NCBI RefSeq assembly: GCF_023897065.1
Contig: NZ_JAMHIV010000023.1
Span: 1-64,000 of the forward strand
Source: Crossiella sp. SN42
Lineage (GTDB): Bacteria; Actinomycetota; Actinomycetes; Mycobacteriales; Pseudonocardiaceae
DNA: 64,000 nt
Reading direction: 5' to 3'
The notes under the pieces were generated by a model. It searched no databases and was not told where the DNA came from. It worked only from the letters and a program-made list of their open reading frames with translations. The position numbers were made by a program, and so were the translations under genes. Below are positions 43,695 to 52,901 of the stretch, one piece after another; position 1 is the first letter of the stretch; every line of letters starts with the position of its first letter.

Positions 43695-44743
43695 TGGTTC
43701 CACCGTGCCCCGTGCTGGCCCATCCGTCCAGTGTTGTGACCTTGCTCCTGCCCAGCGTCAGGCCCGGAGCCGTTGATCGTCTCGGCTCCGCCAGGGTCGG
43801 AGACAGTGTGGTCGTCGCCGTCCGTCTGGTCCAGCCGCCGGAGAATGACACCCTCACGGAGGGCCCACGGGCAAATCTCCAGCTGCGGGAGTGACAACGC
43901 TCGCATGGTGGCCTCGGCCACCAGCGCGCCGGCCACTAGCTGGTGCGCCCGGCTCGCGCTGACCCCCTCCAGGTCGGCCAGGTCGGCGGCGGACATCCGG
44001 GAGATGAAGGCGATCAGCTGGCGCAGCCCGCTGTCGGTGAGCACCCGGCTGACCCTCGGCCCGGCCGAGGAGGGCGCCGCGCCGGTGAGCCTGGCCAGCG
44101 TGCGGAAGGTCTTGGAGCTGGCCACCGCGCGGTCCGGGACGCCGCTCTTGCGCAGCACCCTGGTCACCTCGGCCAGCTCCTCTGTCAGCCACTCCCGGGT
44201 GGCCCTGATCTCGCGCTGATGCGGCGGGTCGTGCCGGAACCTGGTCCTGGTGAGCCTGCCCGCGCCCAGCGGCACCGAGAAGGCCAGCTCGGGGTCCTCG
44301 TCCATGCCGCTGGCCAGCTCCAGCGAGCCGCCGCCGATGTCCACCACCAGCAGCCTGCCCGCGGACCAGCCGAACCAGCGGCGCACCGCGAGGAAGGTGT
44401 AGCGGGCCTCGTCGGCGCCGGAGAGCACCTTGAGGTCGACGCCGGTCTCCTTGCGCACCCGGTTGAGCACCGCGGCGGAGTTGCCCGCCTCGCGCACCGC
44501 CGAGGTGGCGAAGGCCATCAGGTCGTCGCAGCCCAGCTTGGCCGCCTCGTGCTTGGCCGCGGCCACCGTGCGCACCAGGTTGTCCGAGCCCGCCTTGGTC
44601 AGCCTGCCGTTGCGGTCCAGCTGCTCGGCGAGGCGGAGCATGGTCTTGATCGAACTCATCGGGGTCGGCTGGGCACCCCGATGCGCGTCCACCACGAGGA
44701 GATGGACGGTGTTCGAACCCACGTCGAGCACGCCGAGCCGCAC
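43691..44743 (-). CDS. ppx: Exopolyphosphatase / pppGpp phosphohydrolase family protein
   Basis: A 350-residue Ppx/GppA protein with actin-like motifs: LDVGSNTVHLLVVD (phosphate 1), FATSAVREAGNS, LLVVDIGGGSLELA (phosphate 2). It is the equivalent of ppx1 (Rv0496), which acts on short polyphosphate. It lacks the C-terminal HD domain of long Ppx enzymes. The start at GTG 44743 was chosen because the longer frame begins inside the regX3 terminator. It overlaps the Rv0497-like gene (ATGA) and lies downstream of a phosphate two-component system. Confidence 0.9.
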   Translation of the reverse strand: MRLGVLDVGSNTVHLLVVDAHRGAQPTPMSSIKTMLRLAEQLDRNGRLTKAGSDNLVRTVAAAKHEAAKLGCDDLMAFATSAVREAGNSAAVLNRVRKETGVDLKVLSGADEARYTFLAVRRWFGWSAGRLLVVDIGGGSLELASGMDEDPELAFSVPLGAGRLTRTRFRHDPPHQREIRATREWLTEELAEVTRVLRKSGVPDRAVASSKTFRTLARLTGAAPSSAGPRVSRVLTDSGLRQLIAFISRMSAADLADLEGVSASRAHQLVAGALVAEATMRALSLPQLEICPWALREGVILRRLDQTDGDDHTVSDPGGAETINGSGPDAGQEQGHNTGRMGQHGARWNQ

Positions 44744-44809
44744 CAGAGCAAAGTACCTGGCGGCGTCCGCGGGTTCACCGGCACCGGTCGGATCTGCGCC
44801 GATCGCGGG

Positions 44810-44847
44810 AAAAAGCACGCCTGTCAAGATCACTTGGCGTGCTTTTT
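44810..44847. terminator. Canonical intrinsic terminator of senX3-regX3
   Basis: 12-bp arms (44810-44821 and 44836-44847) flanked by A and T tracts: AAAAAGCACGCC and GGCGTGCTTTTT. It is 24 bases after the regX3 stop and is one of the few terminators in the window with a true T-run on both strands. Confidence 0.9.
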
Positions 44848-44871
44848 TCCAGCGCCGTTAGGCCAGTCGGC

Positions 44872-45552
44872 TCAGCTCTCGAACTTATAGCCCAGGCCAC
44901 GGACCGTGACCAGATGCCGGGGAGCGCCCGGGTCGGGTTCGATCTTGGAGCGCAGCCGCTTGACGTGCACGTCCAGCGTCTTGGTGTCGCCGACGTAGTC
45001 CGCGCCCCACACCCGGTCGATCAGCTGGCCGCGGGTGAGCACCCGGCCGACGTTGCGGAGCAGGTACTCCAGCAGGTCGAACTCCTTCAGCGGCAGGCTG
45101 ACCTCGCCGCCGCTGACGGTCACCACGTGCCGCTCCACGTCCATCCGCACCGGACCCGCCTCCAGCACCTGGGGCAGCAGCTCCTCGGACTCGCCACCGC
45201 GGCGCAGCACCGCCCTGATCCGGGCGATCAGCTCGCGGGCGGAGTAGGGCTTGGTCACGTAGTCGTCCGCGCCGAGCTCCAGCCCGACCACCTTGTCGAT
45301 CTCGCTGTCCCGCGCGGTCACCATGATCACCGGCACCGCGGAGCGCTGCCGGAGCGCCTTGCAGACGTCGGTGCCGCTCATACCGGGCAGCATGAGGTCC
45401 AGCAGCACGATGTCCGCGCCGTTGCGGTCGAACTCCTCAAGCGCCTCCTGCCCGGTGGCCGCCACCGCGGTGGCGAAACCCTCCTTGCGGAGCAGGAACG
45501 CCAGCGGGTCGGCGAAGGACTCCTCATCCTCGACGATGAGCACCCTGGTCAC
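44872..45552 (-). CDS. regX3: Phosphate response regulator RegX3/PhoP
   Basis: A 226-residue OmpR-family regulator. The receiver domain is 1-120 with phosphoacceptor Asp52 (LLDLMLPGMSG) and Lys101 in the YVTKPYS loop. The C-terminal winged helix (about 130-226) contains LTRGQLIDRVWGADYVGDTKTLDVHVKRLRSKIE in pieces. It is almost certainly the RegX3/PhoP regulator of the Pho regulon. The GTG start overlaps the senX3 stop (GTGA). Confidence 0.95.
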   Translation of the reverse strand: MTRVLIVEDEESFADPLAFLLRKEGFATAVAATGQEALEEFDRNGADIVLLDLMLPGMSGTDVCKALRQRSAVPVIMVTARDSEIDKVVGLELGADDYVTKPYSARELIARIRAVLRRGGESEELLPQVLEAGPVRMDVERHVVTVSGGEVSLPLKEFDLLEYLLRNVGRVLTRGQLIDRVWGADYVGDTKTLDVHVKRLRSKIEPDPGAPRHLVTVRGLGYKFES

Positions 45553-46772
45553 TGCACTCCTCCATGCTCGACGCTGCCAGCGCTGACGGCACGCGGGTCG
45601 TCCGCGTCCCGTACGTCCACTGTGGACGAATTGGGGGTTCCGCCACCATGGTCGGCCCGGTGTGCCGGGATGCGCATGGTGAACGTGGAACCGGTGCCGG
45701 GGCGGCTCCACAGCCGCACCTCACCGGCGTGGTTGGCGGCCACGTGTTTGACGATGGCCAGCCCGAGTCCGGTGCCGCCGGTGGCGCGGGAGCGCGCGGG
45801 GTCGATGCGGAAGAACCGCTCGAACACCCGGCCCTGCAGCTCGGCGGGGATGCCGATGCCCCGGTCGGTGACCGAGATCTCGACGAAGTTGTCCACCAGC
45901 CGCCTGCTCACCGACACCGGGCTGTCCGGCGGGGAGTAGGCGACCGCGTTGTCGATCAGGTTGGCCAGCGCGGTGACCAGCAGGGTCCGGTCGCCGTCCA
46001 CGATCAGGCCGCTGGGCTCGTCCGCGGCGATCTCAATGCCCAGGGACTCCGCGGCCAGCTTGCACCGGCCCAGCGCCTCGGTGACCACCGCGTCCAGCTC
46101 GACCGGGGTCAGCTCGGGCAGCCGTTCCGCGCCCTGCAGCCGGGACAGCGCGATCAGCTCGGTGACCAGGGTGCCCAGCCGGTTGGCCTCGTGCAGGATC
46201 TTGCTGGCGAACCGGCGGACCTCGTCCTCGTCGTCCACCGCGTCCAGCACCGCCTCGGCCAGCAGCGCGAGCGCGCCGACCGGGGTCTTGAGCTCGTGGC
46301 TGACGTTGGCCACGAAGTCCCGGCGGATCGCCTCCAGCCGGACCGCGTCGGACTCGTCGGAGGCGTCCACCACCACGAATCCGTCGCCGAGCAGCCTGGC
46401 CTCGCCGAGCACCGCGGCAGGCTGACGGCTGGACAGGGTGGCCCGCTCCAGCGGGGAGAGGTCGACCTCCAGCACCTCGCCGGTCTCCAGCACCACCTCG
46501 GCGGCCTTGCGGGCCCTGGGATCGGCCCTGGCGTCCACCACCACGCCCAGCTCCTCGGCGCGCGGGTTGTGCAGCACCACGTCGCCGAACCGGTTGAGCA
46601 CGGCCACCGCGTTGTGCGAGGAGTGCACCACCCGCTGCATCAGGTCGGCCACGGTCAGGCCGGGCGGTTTGCGGTGGGCTCGGGCGGTGATCGACCGGCC
46701 GAGGAAAAAGCCGAGGACCGCGGCGACTAGGGCCGCGCAGATCGACAGGGCGAGCAGGCCCGATGCGGTCAC
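45549..46772 (-). CDS. senX3: Phosphate sensor histidine kinase SenX3/PhoR
   Basis: 407 residues. One N-terminal transmembrane helix (about 5-28) and a PAS-like domain (about 40-140) precede the kinase. The phosphorylated His159 is in ANVSHELKTPVGAL. The ATPase domain has NLIDNAVAYS, DRGIGIPAEL and GGTGLGLAIVKH. A 35-residue nonconserved tail follows. It is equivalent to Rv0490, which senses phosphate limitation through the PstSCAB-PhoU system (not in this window). The start is GTG 46772. Confidence 0.95.
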   Translation of the reverse strand: MTASGLLALSICAALVAAVLGFFLGRSITARAHRKPPGLTVADLMQRVVHSSHNAVAVLNRFGDVVLHNPRAEELGVVVDARADPRARKAAEVVLETGEVLEVDLSPLERATLSSRQPAAVLGEARLLGDGFVVVDASDESDAVRLEAIRRDFVANVSHELKTPVGALALLAEAVLDAVDDEDEVRRFASKILHEANRLGTLVTELIALSRLQGAERLPELTPVELDAVVTEALGRCKLAAESLGIEIAADEPSGLIVDGDRTLLVTALANLIDNAVAYSPPDSPVSVSRRLVDNFVEISVTDRGIGIPAELQGRVFERFFRIDPARSRATGGTGLGLAIVKHVAANHAGEVRLWSRPGTGSTFTMRIPAHRADHGGGTPNSSTVDVRDADDPRAVSAGSVEHGGVQ

Positions 46773-46878
46773 GGGCGCATGGTAAGCAGCCGAACGGGCT
46801 CCCGGCCTACTCCCAGAAGGCTATACGTGACCGTGGTGACACCAGAATGGTGTGAGGTACACCGCACGTTAGGCGCTG

Positions 46879-46900
46879 TGTCACCCGATGTTCATTTGAC
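46879..46900 (+). promoter_or_regulatory. Candidate PHO box upstream of senX3-regX3
   Basis: Two adjacent 11-base direct repeat units, TGTCACCCGAT and GTTCATTTGAC, fit the actinomycete PhoP repeat consensus G(G/T)TCAYYYR(G/C)G at 8 and 9 of 11 positions. They lie about 107 bases upstream of the senX3 start, in the only non-coding stretch before the operon, and are oriented on the opposite strand to the gene. Confidence 0.5.
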
Positions 46901-46924
46901 GCCACTCCTTCGGTGGAAACGTCA

Positions 46925-46953
46925 AACGCGCCCGGACACTGTCCGAGCGCGTT
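46925..46953. terminator. Hairpin downstream of gpm
   Basis: Arms of about 13 bases with one mismatch (AACGCGCCCGGAC and GTCCGAGCGCGTT) and a three-base loop, 24 bases after the phosphoglycerate mutase stop. Confidence 0.65.
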
Positions 46954-46976
46954 CAACGAGTAGTCGGAGTGGTTTT

Positions 46977-47720
46977 TCAGCGGCCCTGGTTGGCCACGGC
47001 CTTGATCGCGTCGGCGGCCGCGTTCGGGTCGAGGTACTCCCCGCCAGCCTTGAGCGGACGCAGCTGCTCGTCCAGGTCGTAGCGCAGCGGGATGCCGGTG
47101 GGGATGTTCAGCCCGGCGATGGCCTCGTCGCTGATCCCGTCCAGGTGCTTGACCAGCGCGCGCAGCGAGTTGCCGTGCGCGGCCAGCAGCACCGTCTGGC
47201 CTGCCCGCAGGTCCGGCACGACCTCGTTCTCCCAGTACGGGAGCATCCGGGCCACCACGTCCTTGAGGCACTCGGTGCGCGGCAGCGCGGCGCCGAGCCC
47301 GTCGTAGCGCGGGTCGCCGTCCTGGCTGTAGGTGCTGCCCAGCTCGATCTCGGGCGGCGGGGTGTCGTAGGAGCGGCGCCAGAGCATGAACTGCTCCTCG
47401 CCGTAGGTCTCCAGGGTCTGCTTCTTGTCCTTGCCCTGGAGCGCGCCGTAGTGGCGCTCGTTGAGCCGCCAGTCCCGCTTCACCGGAATCCAGTGCCGGT
47501 CGCAGGCGTCCAGCGCGAGGTTCGCGGTGGAGATCGCGCGGCGCAGCAGCGACGTGTGCAGGATGTCCGGCAGCAGCCCGGCGTCCCTGAGCAGCTCACC
47601 GCCCCGGCGTGCCTCGGCCTCACCCTGCTCCGACAGTGGGACGTCCACCCAGCCGGTGAACAGGTTCTCGGCGTTCCAGACGCTCTGGCCGTGACGGAGC
47701 AACACCAACGTGCCTGTCAT
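46977..47720 (-). CDS. gpmA: 2,3-bisphosphoglycerate-dependent phosphoglycerate mutase
   Basis: A 247-residue glycolytic enzyme interconverting 3- and 2-phosphoglycerate. The catalytic His10 is in [18 protein letters not shown], with [12 protein letters not shown] and [14 protein letters not shown] carrying the other active-site residues. It is adjacent to senX3-regX3, as in Rv0489-Rv0491. The ATG overlaps the stop of an Scr1-type regulator gene (ATGA), an unusual partner for a central glycolytic gene. Confidence 0.95.
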   Translation of the reverse strand: MTGTLVLLRHGQSVWNAENLFTGWVDVPLSEQGEAEARRGGELLRDAGLLPDILHTSLLRRAISTANLALDACDRHWIPVKRDWRLNERHYGALQGKDKKQTLETYGEEQFMLWRRSYDTPPPEIELGSTYSQDGDPRYDGLGAALPRTECLKDVVARMLPYWENEVVPDLRAGQTVLLAAHGNSLRALVKHLDGISDEAIAGLNIPTGIPLRYDLDEQLRPLKAGGEYLDPNAAADAIKAVANQGR

Positions 47721-48673
47721 GGGCCACAGCCTGCCAGATCACCGTTAGTGCTGACGTCGCCACCGGTAGCCGGTTCCGGCTCCCTGGCCAGCCGGAGCAG
47801 CAGGTCGCGGGACTCCGCGGGCCCCTTGGCGAGCCGCCGGAGGGTGTCGAGGACGGTCTCGTAACGATCAAGCGAGGTCGGGTGCTCCAGGAACAGGCTG
47901 GCCGTCTCCAGCTCCACGTGCACCAGCGGCCCGTGGTCCCGGAAGGACAGCCGGGTGAAGGAGTTCACGCTGGTCCTGGCCGCGGAGACGGACATCGGCA
48001 CCACCCGGATCCGGCAGCGCGCCCAGTCCACCCTGCGGGCCAGGAACTCCAGCTGCCGCCGCATCACCACCGGCGGGCCGACCCTGGCGCGCAGCGCGGC
48101 CTCGTGGATGTAGAAGGTGGCCAGGCCCACGCTGGGCAGCACGGCCTGCCGGTCCATTCGGGCGCGCAGGCCGGCGTCCTCGCCGAGCAGCGCCCTGGCG
48201 TAGCCCTCGGTCTGCAGCAGCGGCGGCACCACGGCCAGGTCGTAGCTGGCCAGCGTGCAGGCGGTGGACTCGTGCAGCAGCAGGGTGCGCAGGGTGTCGG
48301 CGAACCGGCCGGAATGCGGCCGGGCCCAGTAGCCGGTGTCCGGTTCCCGGTGAATGGCGAGCAGCCGGTCCACCTCTTTGTTGTCCGCCCGGCAATAACC
48401 GAGGAAGCGGGTGACATCGGTTTCCGAGATACCGCGTTTGCCCGCCTCAAGCCGGGAGAACTTGCTCGCCGACCAGTCGAAGTGCTCGATCAGCTCCGCC
48501 CTGCTCAGTCCGGCCCGCTCACGCTGGACCCGCAGGCCTTCCCCCAGTTCGCGCCGCTGCGCCGTGCTTTCCTCCTCCACCACGCGCGCAACATAACCGG
48601 ACCAGACGCGAATTCCGGCCCTTTTTCCGGAAGATCCACCCCTTAGCGGAATGGCGAGAGTTGTTGTTGCCAT
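47717..48673 (-). CDS. Scr1-family (DUF5753) helix-turn-helix regulator
   Basis: 318 residues. The XRE HTH (about 40-95) reads [22 protein letters not shown], then [16 protein letters not shown]. The C-terminal DUF5753 domain (about 105-285) contains [32 protein letters not shown]. Such proteins are abundant in mycelial actinomycetes and often pair with small DUF397 proteins, but none is adjacent here. ATG 48673 is supported by GGGAGAGA; the first 35 residues are nonconserved. It is translationally coupled to gpm. Confidence 0.85.
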   Translation of the reverse strand: MATTTLAIPLRGGSSGKRAGIRVWSGYVARVVEEESTAQRRELGEGLRVQRERAGLSRAELIEHFDWSASKFSRLEAGKRGISETDVTRFLGYCRADNKEVDRLLAIHREPDTGYWARPHSGRFADTLRTLLLHESTACTLASYDLAVVPPLLQTEGYARALLGEDAGLRARMDRQAVLPSVGLATFYIHEAALRARVGPPVVMRRQLEFLARRVDWARCRIRVVPMSVSAARTSVNSFTRLSFRDHGPLVHVELETASLFLEHPTSLDRYETVLDTLRRLAKGPAESRDLLLRLAREPEPATGGDVSTNGDLAGCGP

Positions 48674-48713
48674 TCTCTCCCGAATATTGCCAATCGAATT
48701 CGAGTTAAACGGG

Positions 48714-49862
48714 TTAACGGGCGTGCAGCCGGGCGGCCTGGCGGGTCAGGTGTTCCACCTCGGCCAGGGTGGTCGCCTTCCCCGCCGCCTCGGCGTACAG
48801 CCGGGCCGCCGTGGCCAGGTCGCCGTCGCGCTCGTGCAGGTAGGCCGCCACCGCGGTGTGCCGGGGCAGCGACTCGTCCAGCTCGGCCAGCGCCTTCAGG
48901 CCGGCCCGCGGTCCGTCCGCCTCGCCGAGGGCGACCACGCGGTTGAGCCGGACCACCGGGCTGTCGGTCAGGGCGAGCAGCTCGTCGTACCACTCCACGA
49001 TCTGCACCCAGTCGGTCTCCTCGGCGGCCGGCGCGTCCGCGTGCAGCGCCGCGATGGCCGCCTGGGCCTGGAACTCGCCCAGCCGGTCGCGGGCCAGCGC
49101 CGCCTGCAGGATGCCGACGCCCTCGGCGATCAGCTTCGTGTCCCACCGGCCGCGGTCCTGCTCGGCCAGCGGCACCAGGCGGCCCTCCGGCGTGGTCCGG
49201 GCGGCGCGGCGGGCGTGGTGCAGCAGCATCAGCGCGAGCAGCCCGGCCACCTCGGGATGGTCGATCGTGGTGGCCAGCTGCCTGGTCAGCCGGATGGCCT
49301 CGGCGGCCAGGTCCACGTCGCCGGAGTAGCCCTCGTTGAACACCAGGTAGAGCACCCGCAGCACGGTGGCCACGTCGCCGGGCTGGTCGAACCGGACGCC
49401 GGCCACGGTGCGCTTGGCCCGGCTGATCCGCTGCGCCATGGTCGCCTCGGGCACCAGGTAGGCCTGGGCGATCTGCTTGGTAGTCAGCCCGCCGACCGCG
49501 CGCAGGGTGAGCGCGACCGCCGAGGACGGCGTCAGCGACGGGTGGGCGCACAGGAAGTACAGCTGGAGCGTGTCGTCCACGCCCGGCGCTGGTCCTGGCG
49601 CCGGTTCCTCTTCCTGCAGGTCCTCGCGCCTGCGCCGGGCGGTGTCCGCGCGGGCCGCGTCCAGGAACTTGCGCCAGGCCGCGGTGACCAGCCAGCCCTT
49701 CGCATCCCTCGGCGGGTCGGCCGGCCAGACCCGGATCGCCTCGATCAGCGCCTCCTGCACAGCGTCCTCGGCCGCCGCGAAGTCAGCTCCGCGGCGGACG
49801 AGGACCCCGAGCACGTTCGGCGTGAGGCTCCGGAGCAGGGCCTCGTCCAGACCAGTGGTCAT
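48714..49862 (-). CDS. ECF42-type sigma factor with C-terminal extension (DUF6596)
   Basis: 382 residues. Residues 1-165 hold sigma regions 2 and 4 (ADFAAAEDAVQEALIEAI and LTTKQIAQAYLVPEATMAQRI). A helical TPR-like extension of about 200 residues follows (GYSGDVDLAAEAIRLTRQLA, ARTTPEGRLVPLAEQDRGRW). This fusion and the neighbouring YCII/DGPF gene define group ECF42, in which the extension replaces an anti-sigma factor. Its ATG overlaps the YCII gene stop. Confidence 0.9.
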   Translation of the reverse strand: MTTGLDEALLRSLTPNVLGVLVRRGADFAAAEDAVQEALIEAIRVWPADPPRDAKGWLVTAAWRKFLDAARADTARRRREDLQEEEPAPGPAPGVDDTLQLYFLCAHPSLTPSSAVALTLRAVGGLTTKQIAQAYLVPEATMAQRISRAKRTVAGVRFDQPGDVATVLRVLYLVFNEGYSGDVDLAAEAIRLTRQLATTIDHPEVAGLLALMLLHHARRAARTTPEGRLVPLAEQDRGRWDTKLIAEGVGILQAALARDRLGEFQAQAAIAALHADAPAAEETDWVQIVEWYDELLALTDSPVVRLNRVVALGEADGPRAGLKALAELDESLPRHTAVAAYLHERDGDLATAARLYAEAAGKATTLAEVEHLTRQAARLHAR

Positions 49863-50266
49863 TCGGTGATGGTGGCCGGGACGCCGTAGAAGGGGCGCAG
49901 CTCCAGCCACTCGTGGATCGGCTTGCCACCGGCGCCCGGGGCGGCGGAGAGCTCACCGGCCAGCTCGATCGCCCGCTCCTGGCTCTCCACGTCGATCACC
50001 ATCCAGCCGGCGATGAGGTCCTTGGTCTCGGCGAAGGGACCGTCGGTGATCGGCGGCCTGCCCTCGCCGTCGTAGCGGACGAACATGCCCTCCGGCGCGA
50101 GGGCCTGGCCGTCGACGTACTCGCCGGTCTGCTCCAGCCGGTCGGCGAAGTCCCGCATGTACTGGATGTGCGCCGAGACCTCCTCGGGCGTCCACTCCGC
50201 CATCGGCACGTTGTTCACCGCGTCCGGGGCGCCGCGGTAGTGCTTGAGCAGCAGGTACTTGGCCAT
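49859..50266 (-). CDS. YCII/DGPF-domain protein
   Basis: 135 residues of the YCII-related family. The signature TDGPFAETKDLIAGW is at about residues 73-87, after MAKYLLLKHYRG at the N-terminus. Such genes are the usual partners and targets of ECF42 sigma factors. The biochemical role is unknown, possibly a small-molecule enzyme. It is the first gene of the two-gene operon. Confidence 0.9.
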   Translation of the reverse strand: MAKYLLLKHYRGAPDAVNNVPMAEWTPEEVSAHIQYMRDFADRLEQTGEYVDGQALAPEGMFVRYDGEGRPPITDGPFAETKDLIAGWMVIDVESQERAIELAGELSAAPGAGGKPIHEWLELRPFYGVPATITE

Positions 50267-50373
50267 CGTGGTTCTCCTCCGTGCGGGTGCGGCCCATTCT
50301 GGCCGCTTTCACCCCTGGGACGGAGCGGGTTCCGGGTTCTCGACATCCTCGCCCAAGATTTTTTCGGCCCCGG

Positions 50374-51861
50374 TCAGCCGGTGCCCCACCAGCGGCCGAG
50401 CGCGCTGATCGCGGCCCGGTACTCCTCGGCCCGCTCGGTCATCCGGCGCACCCCGGCCGGGTCGGGTTCGTGCGCGCGGACCACCTCGGCGGTGGCCGCC
50501 GCCTCGGTCAGCCCGGCGAAGCGCCCGGCGCCGATCCCGGCCAGCAGGGCCGCGCCGCGCGCGCCCGGCTCCGCGCCCGCGGTGACCTCCAGCGGCAGGT
50601 CCACCGTGTCGGCCAGCAACTGGCTCCAGGCGGGGCTGCGCGCGCCGCCGCCGGAGAGCCGGCCCGCGCCGGTGAACGGGAAGGCCTCGCGCAGCGCGGA
50701 CAGGTGCGTGCGGTGGTTGAGCGCCACCCCCTCCCAGAGCGCGCGCAGCAGGTCACCCCTGGTGTGCCAGCCGCGCACACCGAGGAACCCGGCGGAGGCG
50801 GCCGGGCCGGGGTCGACCGGCGCGCCGAACAGGAACGGCAGGTAGAGCGGCAGGTCCGGGCGGGTGCTGGCGGCGACCTCGGCGGCCACGAAGGCGAACG
50901 GGTCCTCGCCGTGGGCGGCCTCCGGGCAGAGCGTGCGGACGAACCACTCCAGGTTCGAGGAGGAGGCCGGGCTGGTGGACATGGCCAGCCACTGGCCGGA
51001 TCGCAGGAATGCGCGGGCCTGCCAGCGATGGTCCAGCCGGACGGTGTCGGTGACCACCTGGTTGATGCTGAAGGTGCCCATCACCATCGACACCGCGCCG
51101 GGGGTGACCGCGCCCAGGCCGAGCGCGGCCGCGTCCACGTCGTGCGCGCCGGTGACCACCGGGGTGCCCGCGCGCAGGCCGGTCAGCTCCGCCGCCGCGG
51201 CGGTGACCCGGCCGGCGATCTCCGCGCTGCCCAGGATCGGCGGCTGTTTGTCCGCCAGCTCGGTGAGGCCGTAGAGCTCGAAGGCGGCCGGGCTGTAGCG
51301 CTGGCTGTGCACGTCGGTGAAGGAGGCGGAGGCCTCGGTCGGGTCGGTGGCCACCTCGCCGGTCAGGCCCAGCCGCAGCCAGTCCTTGCAGAACAGCAGC
51401 CACCTGGCCCTGGCCAGCGACTCCGGTTCCTCGGCCAGCAGCCAGGCCTGCACCGCGGCCGGGCTGGCCGCGAACGGGGACTGGCCGGTCAGCGGCAGCG
51501 CGGCCTCGGCGGCCCCGGTGTCCCGGTAGTGCCGGACCTGCTCGTGCGCGCGGGAGTCCATGGCCAGGATGGCGGGCCGGACCGGGCGCAGGTCCGCATC
51601 CACCGGGTAGCAGCCGTCGTTGTGGCCGCACAGGCCGATCGCGGCGACCCGGCCACTGTCGATGCCGGCCAGCGCGGCCCTGATGGCCCGCACGCAGCCG
51701 TCCCACACCTGGTCCTGGTCGCGTTCCACCCAGCGCGGGTGCGGGGTGGACACCGGCACCCTGGCCTGCCCGACCGCGATCTCCCGGCCGGTCTCCGCGT
51801 GCACCAGCACCGCCTTGGTGACGGTCTGCCCGGCGTCGATGCCGAGCAGCAGGTCGGTCAC
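50374..51861 (-). CDS. FGGY-family carbohydrate kinase
   Basis: 495 residues with the FGGY fold: LLGIDAGQTVTKAVLV (phosphate 1), GLCGHNDGCYPVD, a MDSRAHEQ segment, VTGAHDVDAAALGLGAV, and GRLSGGGARSPAWSQLLAD near the adenine site. The closest general resemblance is to L-xylulose/ketogulonate-type kinases, but the substrate is not deducible. It is the last gene of a DeoR-PfkB-dehydrogenase-kinase operon; the GTG overlaps the dehydrogenase stop. Confidence 0.87.
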   Translation of the reverse strand: MTDLLLGIDAGQTVTKAVLVHAETGREIAVGQARVPVSTPHPRWVERDQDQVWDGCVRAIRAALAGIDSGRVAAIGLCGHNDGCYPVDADLRPVRPAILAMDSRAHEQVRHYRDTGAAEAALPLTGQSPFAASPAAVQAWLLAEEPESLARARWLLFCKDWLRLGLTGEVATDPTEASASFTDVHSQRYSPAAFELYGLTELADKQPPILGSAEIAGRVTAAAAELTGLRAGTPVVTGAHDVDAAALGLGAVTPGAVSMVMGTFSINQVVTDTVRLDHRWQARAFLRSGQWLAMSTSPASSSNLEWFVRTLCPEAAHGEDPFAFVAAEVAASTRPDLPLYLPFLFGAPVDPGPAASAGFLGVRGWHTRGDLLRALWEGVALNHRTHLSALREAFPFTGAGRLSGGGARSPAWSQLLADTVDLPLEVTAGAEPGARGAALLAGIGAGRFAGLTEAAATAEVVRAHEPDPAGVRRMTERAEEYRAAISALGRWWGTG

Positions 51862-52901
51862 GACCAGCCCAGCAGGTCCGCGTTGGCCGCGGTGCGCACC
51901 CGGCCGGTCTCGGTGAACTCGGCCACCGCCTCGGCGACCAGGGCCGCGGAGGTGCGGTTGGTCTGCTCGGTGTCGCCGCCGAAGTGGGTGGTCAGGGTGA
52001 CGTTGTCCAGCCGCCGCCACGGCGAGTCCTCGGGCAGCGGCTCCTCGTCGAAGACGTCCAGGCCCGCGCCCGCGATCCGGCCCTCGGCCAGCGCGGTGTA
52101 GAGCGCCCCGGTGTCCACCACCCGGCTGCGGGCCACGTTGACGAAGTACGCGCCCGGCTTGAGCAGGGCCAGCTCGCGGACGCCGATGAACCGGTCGGTC
52201 TCCGCGCTGTGCCTGGCCTGCACCACCACGAAGTCCGCGCCGGGCAGCAGATCGTCCATTGTGGACGCTCGGCGGACGCCGGACTCGGCCAGCGCCTCGT
52301 CCGGGGCGTAGGGGTCGTAGGCGAGCAGCGTGCAGCCGAAACCGCTGAGCTTGCGGGCGAAGTGGCGGCCCACCTGGCCGAAGCCGATCATGCCCACGGT
52401 GCTGCCGCCCAGCTCGACCCGGCGGCCGGGGAACTCCTTGCGCCAGCCGCCGTTCTTCACCGAGGCGTCCGCGCGGGCGATGTTCCTGGACTCGGCCAGG
52501 ATCAGCCCGATCTGCAGCTCGGCCACCGCGGAGGCGTTGCGCCCGAACACCGGCACCACGCCGATGCCCCGCGCGCTCGCGGTGTCCAGGTCCACGTTCT
52601 CCAGTCCGGTGCGGGCCACCGCGACCAGCCGCAGGCCGTCCGCGGCGGCCAGCAGGTCGGGGCCGACCGGGGCGAAGTGCACGCACAGCACCTCGGCCCC
52701 CGGCACCGCGGCGAGCAGCTCCGGCGGGGCGGGCACCGCGCCGGCGCCGTGCACCTCCATCCGCTGCTGCGCCTCGTGCTGGGTGGCCTTCTCCCCCGAC
52801 CAGTCGGCCACGGTGACCGGGGTGCCGGGCAGCCGGGCCTCGATCTCCTCGGCGAAGGTGCCGCCCGGGATGAAGCGGTCGCCCGCGACCAGGACGTTCA
52901 T
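51858..52901 (-). CDS. D-isomer-specific 2-hydroxyacid dehydrogenase
   Basis: 347 residues. The NAD-binding site is GSTVGMIGFGQVGRHFARKL, and the catalytic Arg lies in ARTGLENVDL or NVARSRVVDTGAL. The Glu of the Asp-Glu-His triad is in AGAGLDVFDEEPLPE, and the His in VTLTTHFGGDT. The fold matches phosphoglycerate/hydroxyacid dehydrogenases. In this operon it probably oxidises or reduces a sugar acid related to the FGGY kinase substrate. It overlaps both neighbours. Confidence 0.87.
   Translation of the reverse strand: MNVLVAGDRFIPGGTFAEEIEARLPGTPVTVADWSGEKATQHEAQQRMEVHGAGAVPAPPELLAAVPGAEVLCVHFAPVGPDLLAAADGLRLVAVARTGLENVDLDTASARGIGVVPVFGRNASAVAELQIGLILAESRNIARADASVKNGGWRKEFPGRRVELGGSTVGMIGFGQVGRHFARKLSGFGCTLLAYDPYAPDEALAESGVRRASTMDDLLPGADFVVVQARHSAETDRFIGVRELALLKPGAYFVNVARSRVVDTGALYTALAEGRIAGAGLDVFDEEPLPEDSPWRRLDNVTLTTHFGGDTEQTNRTSAALVAEAVAEFTETGRVRTAANADLLGWS

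Noticed and set aside
44744-44833. Upstream 30-codon extension of the ppx gene
   Set aside because: It starts inside the senX3-regX3 terminator hairpin and lacks family similarity; GTG 44743 gives the normal N-terminus.
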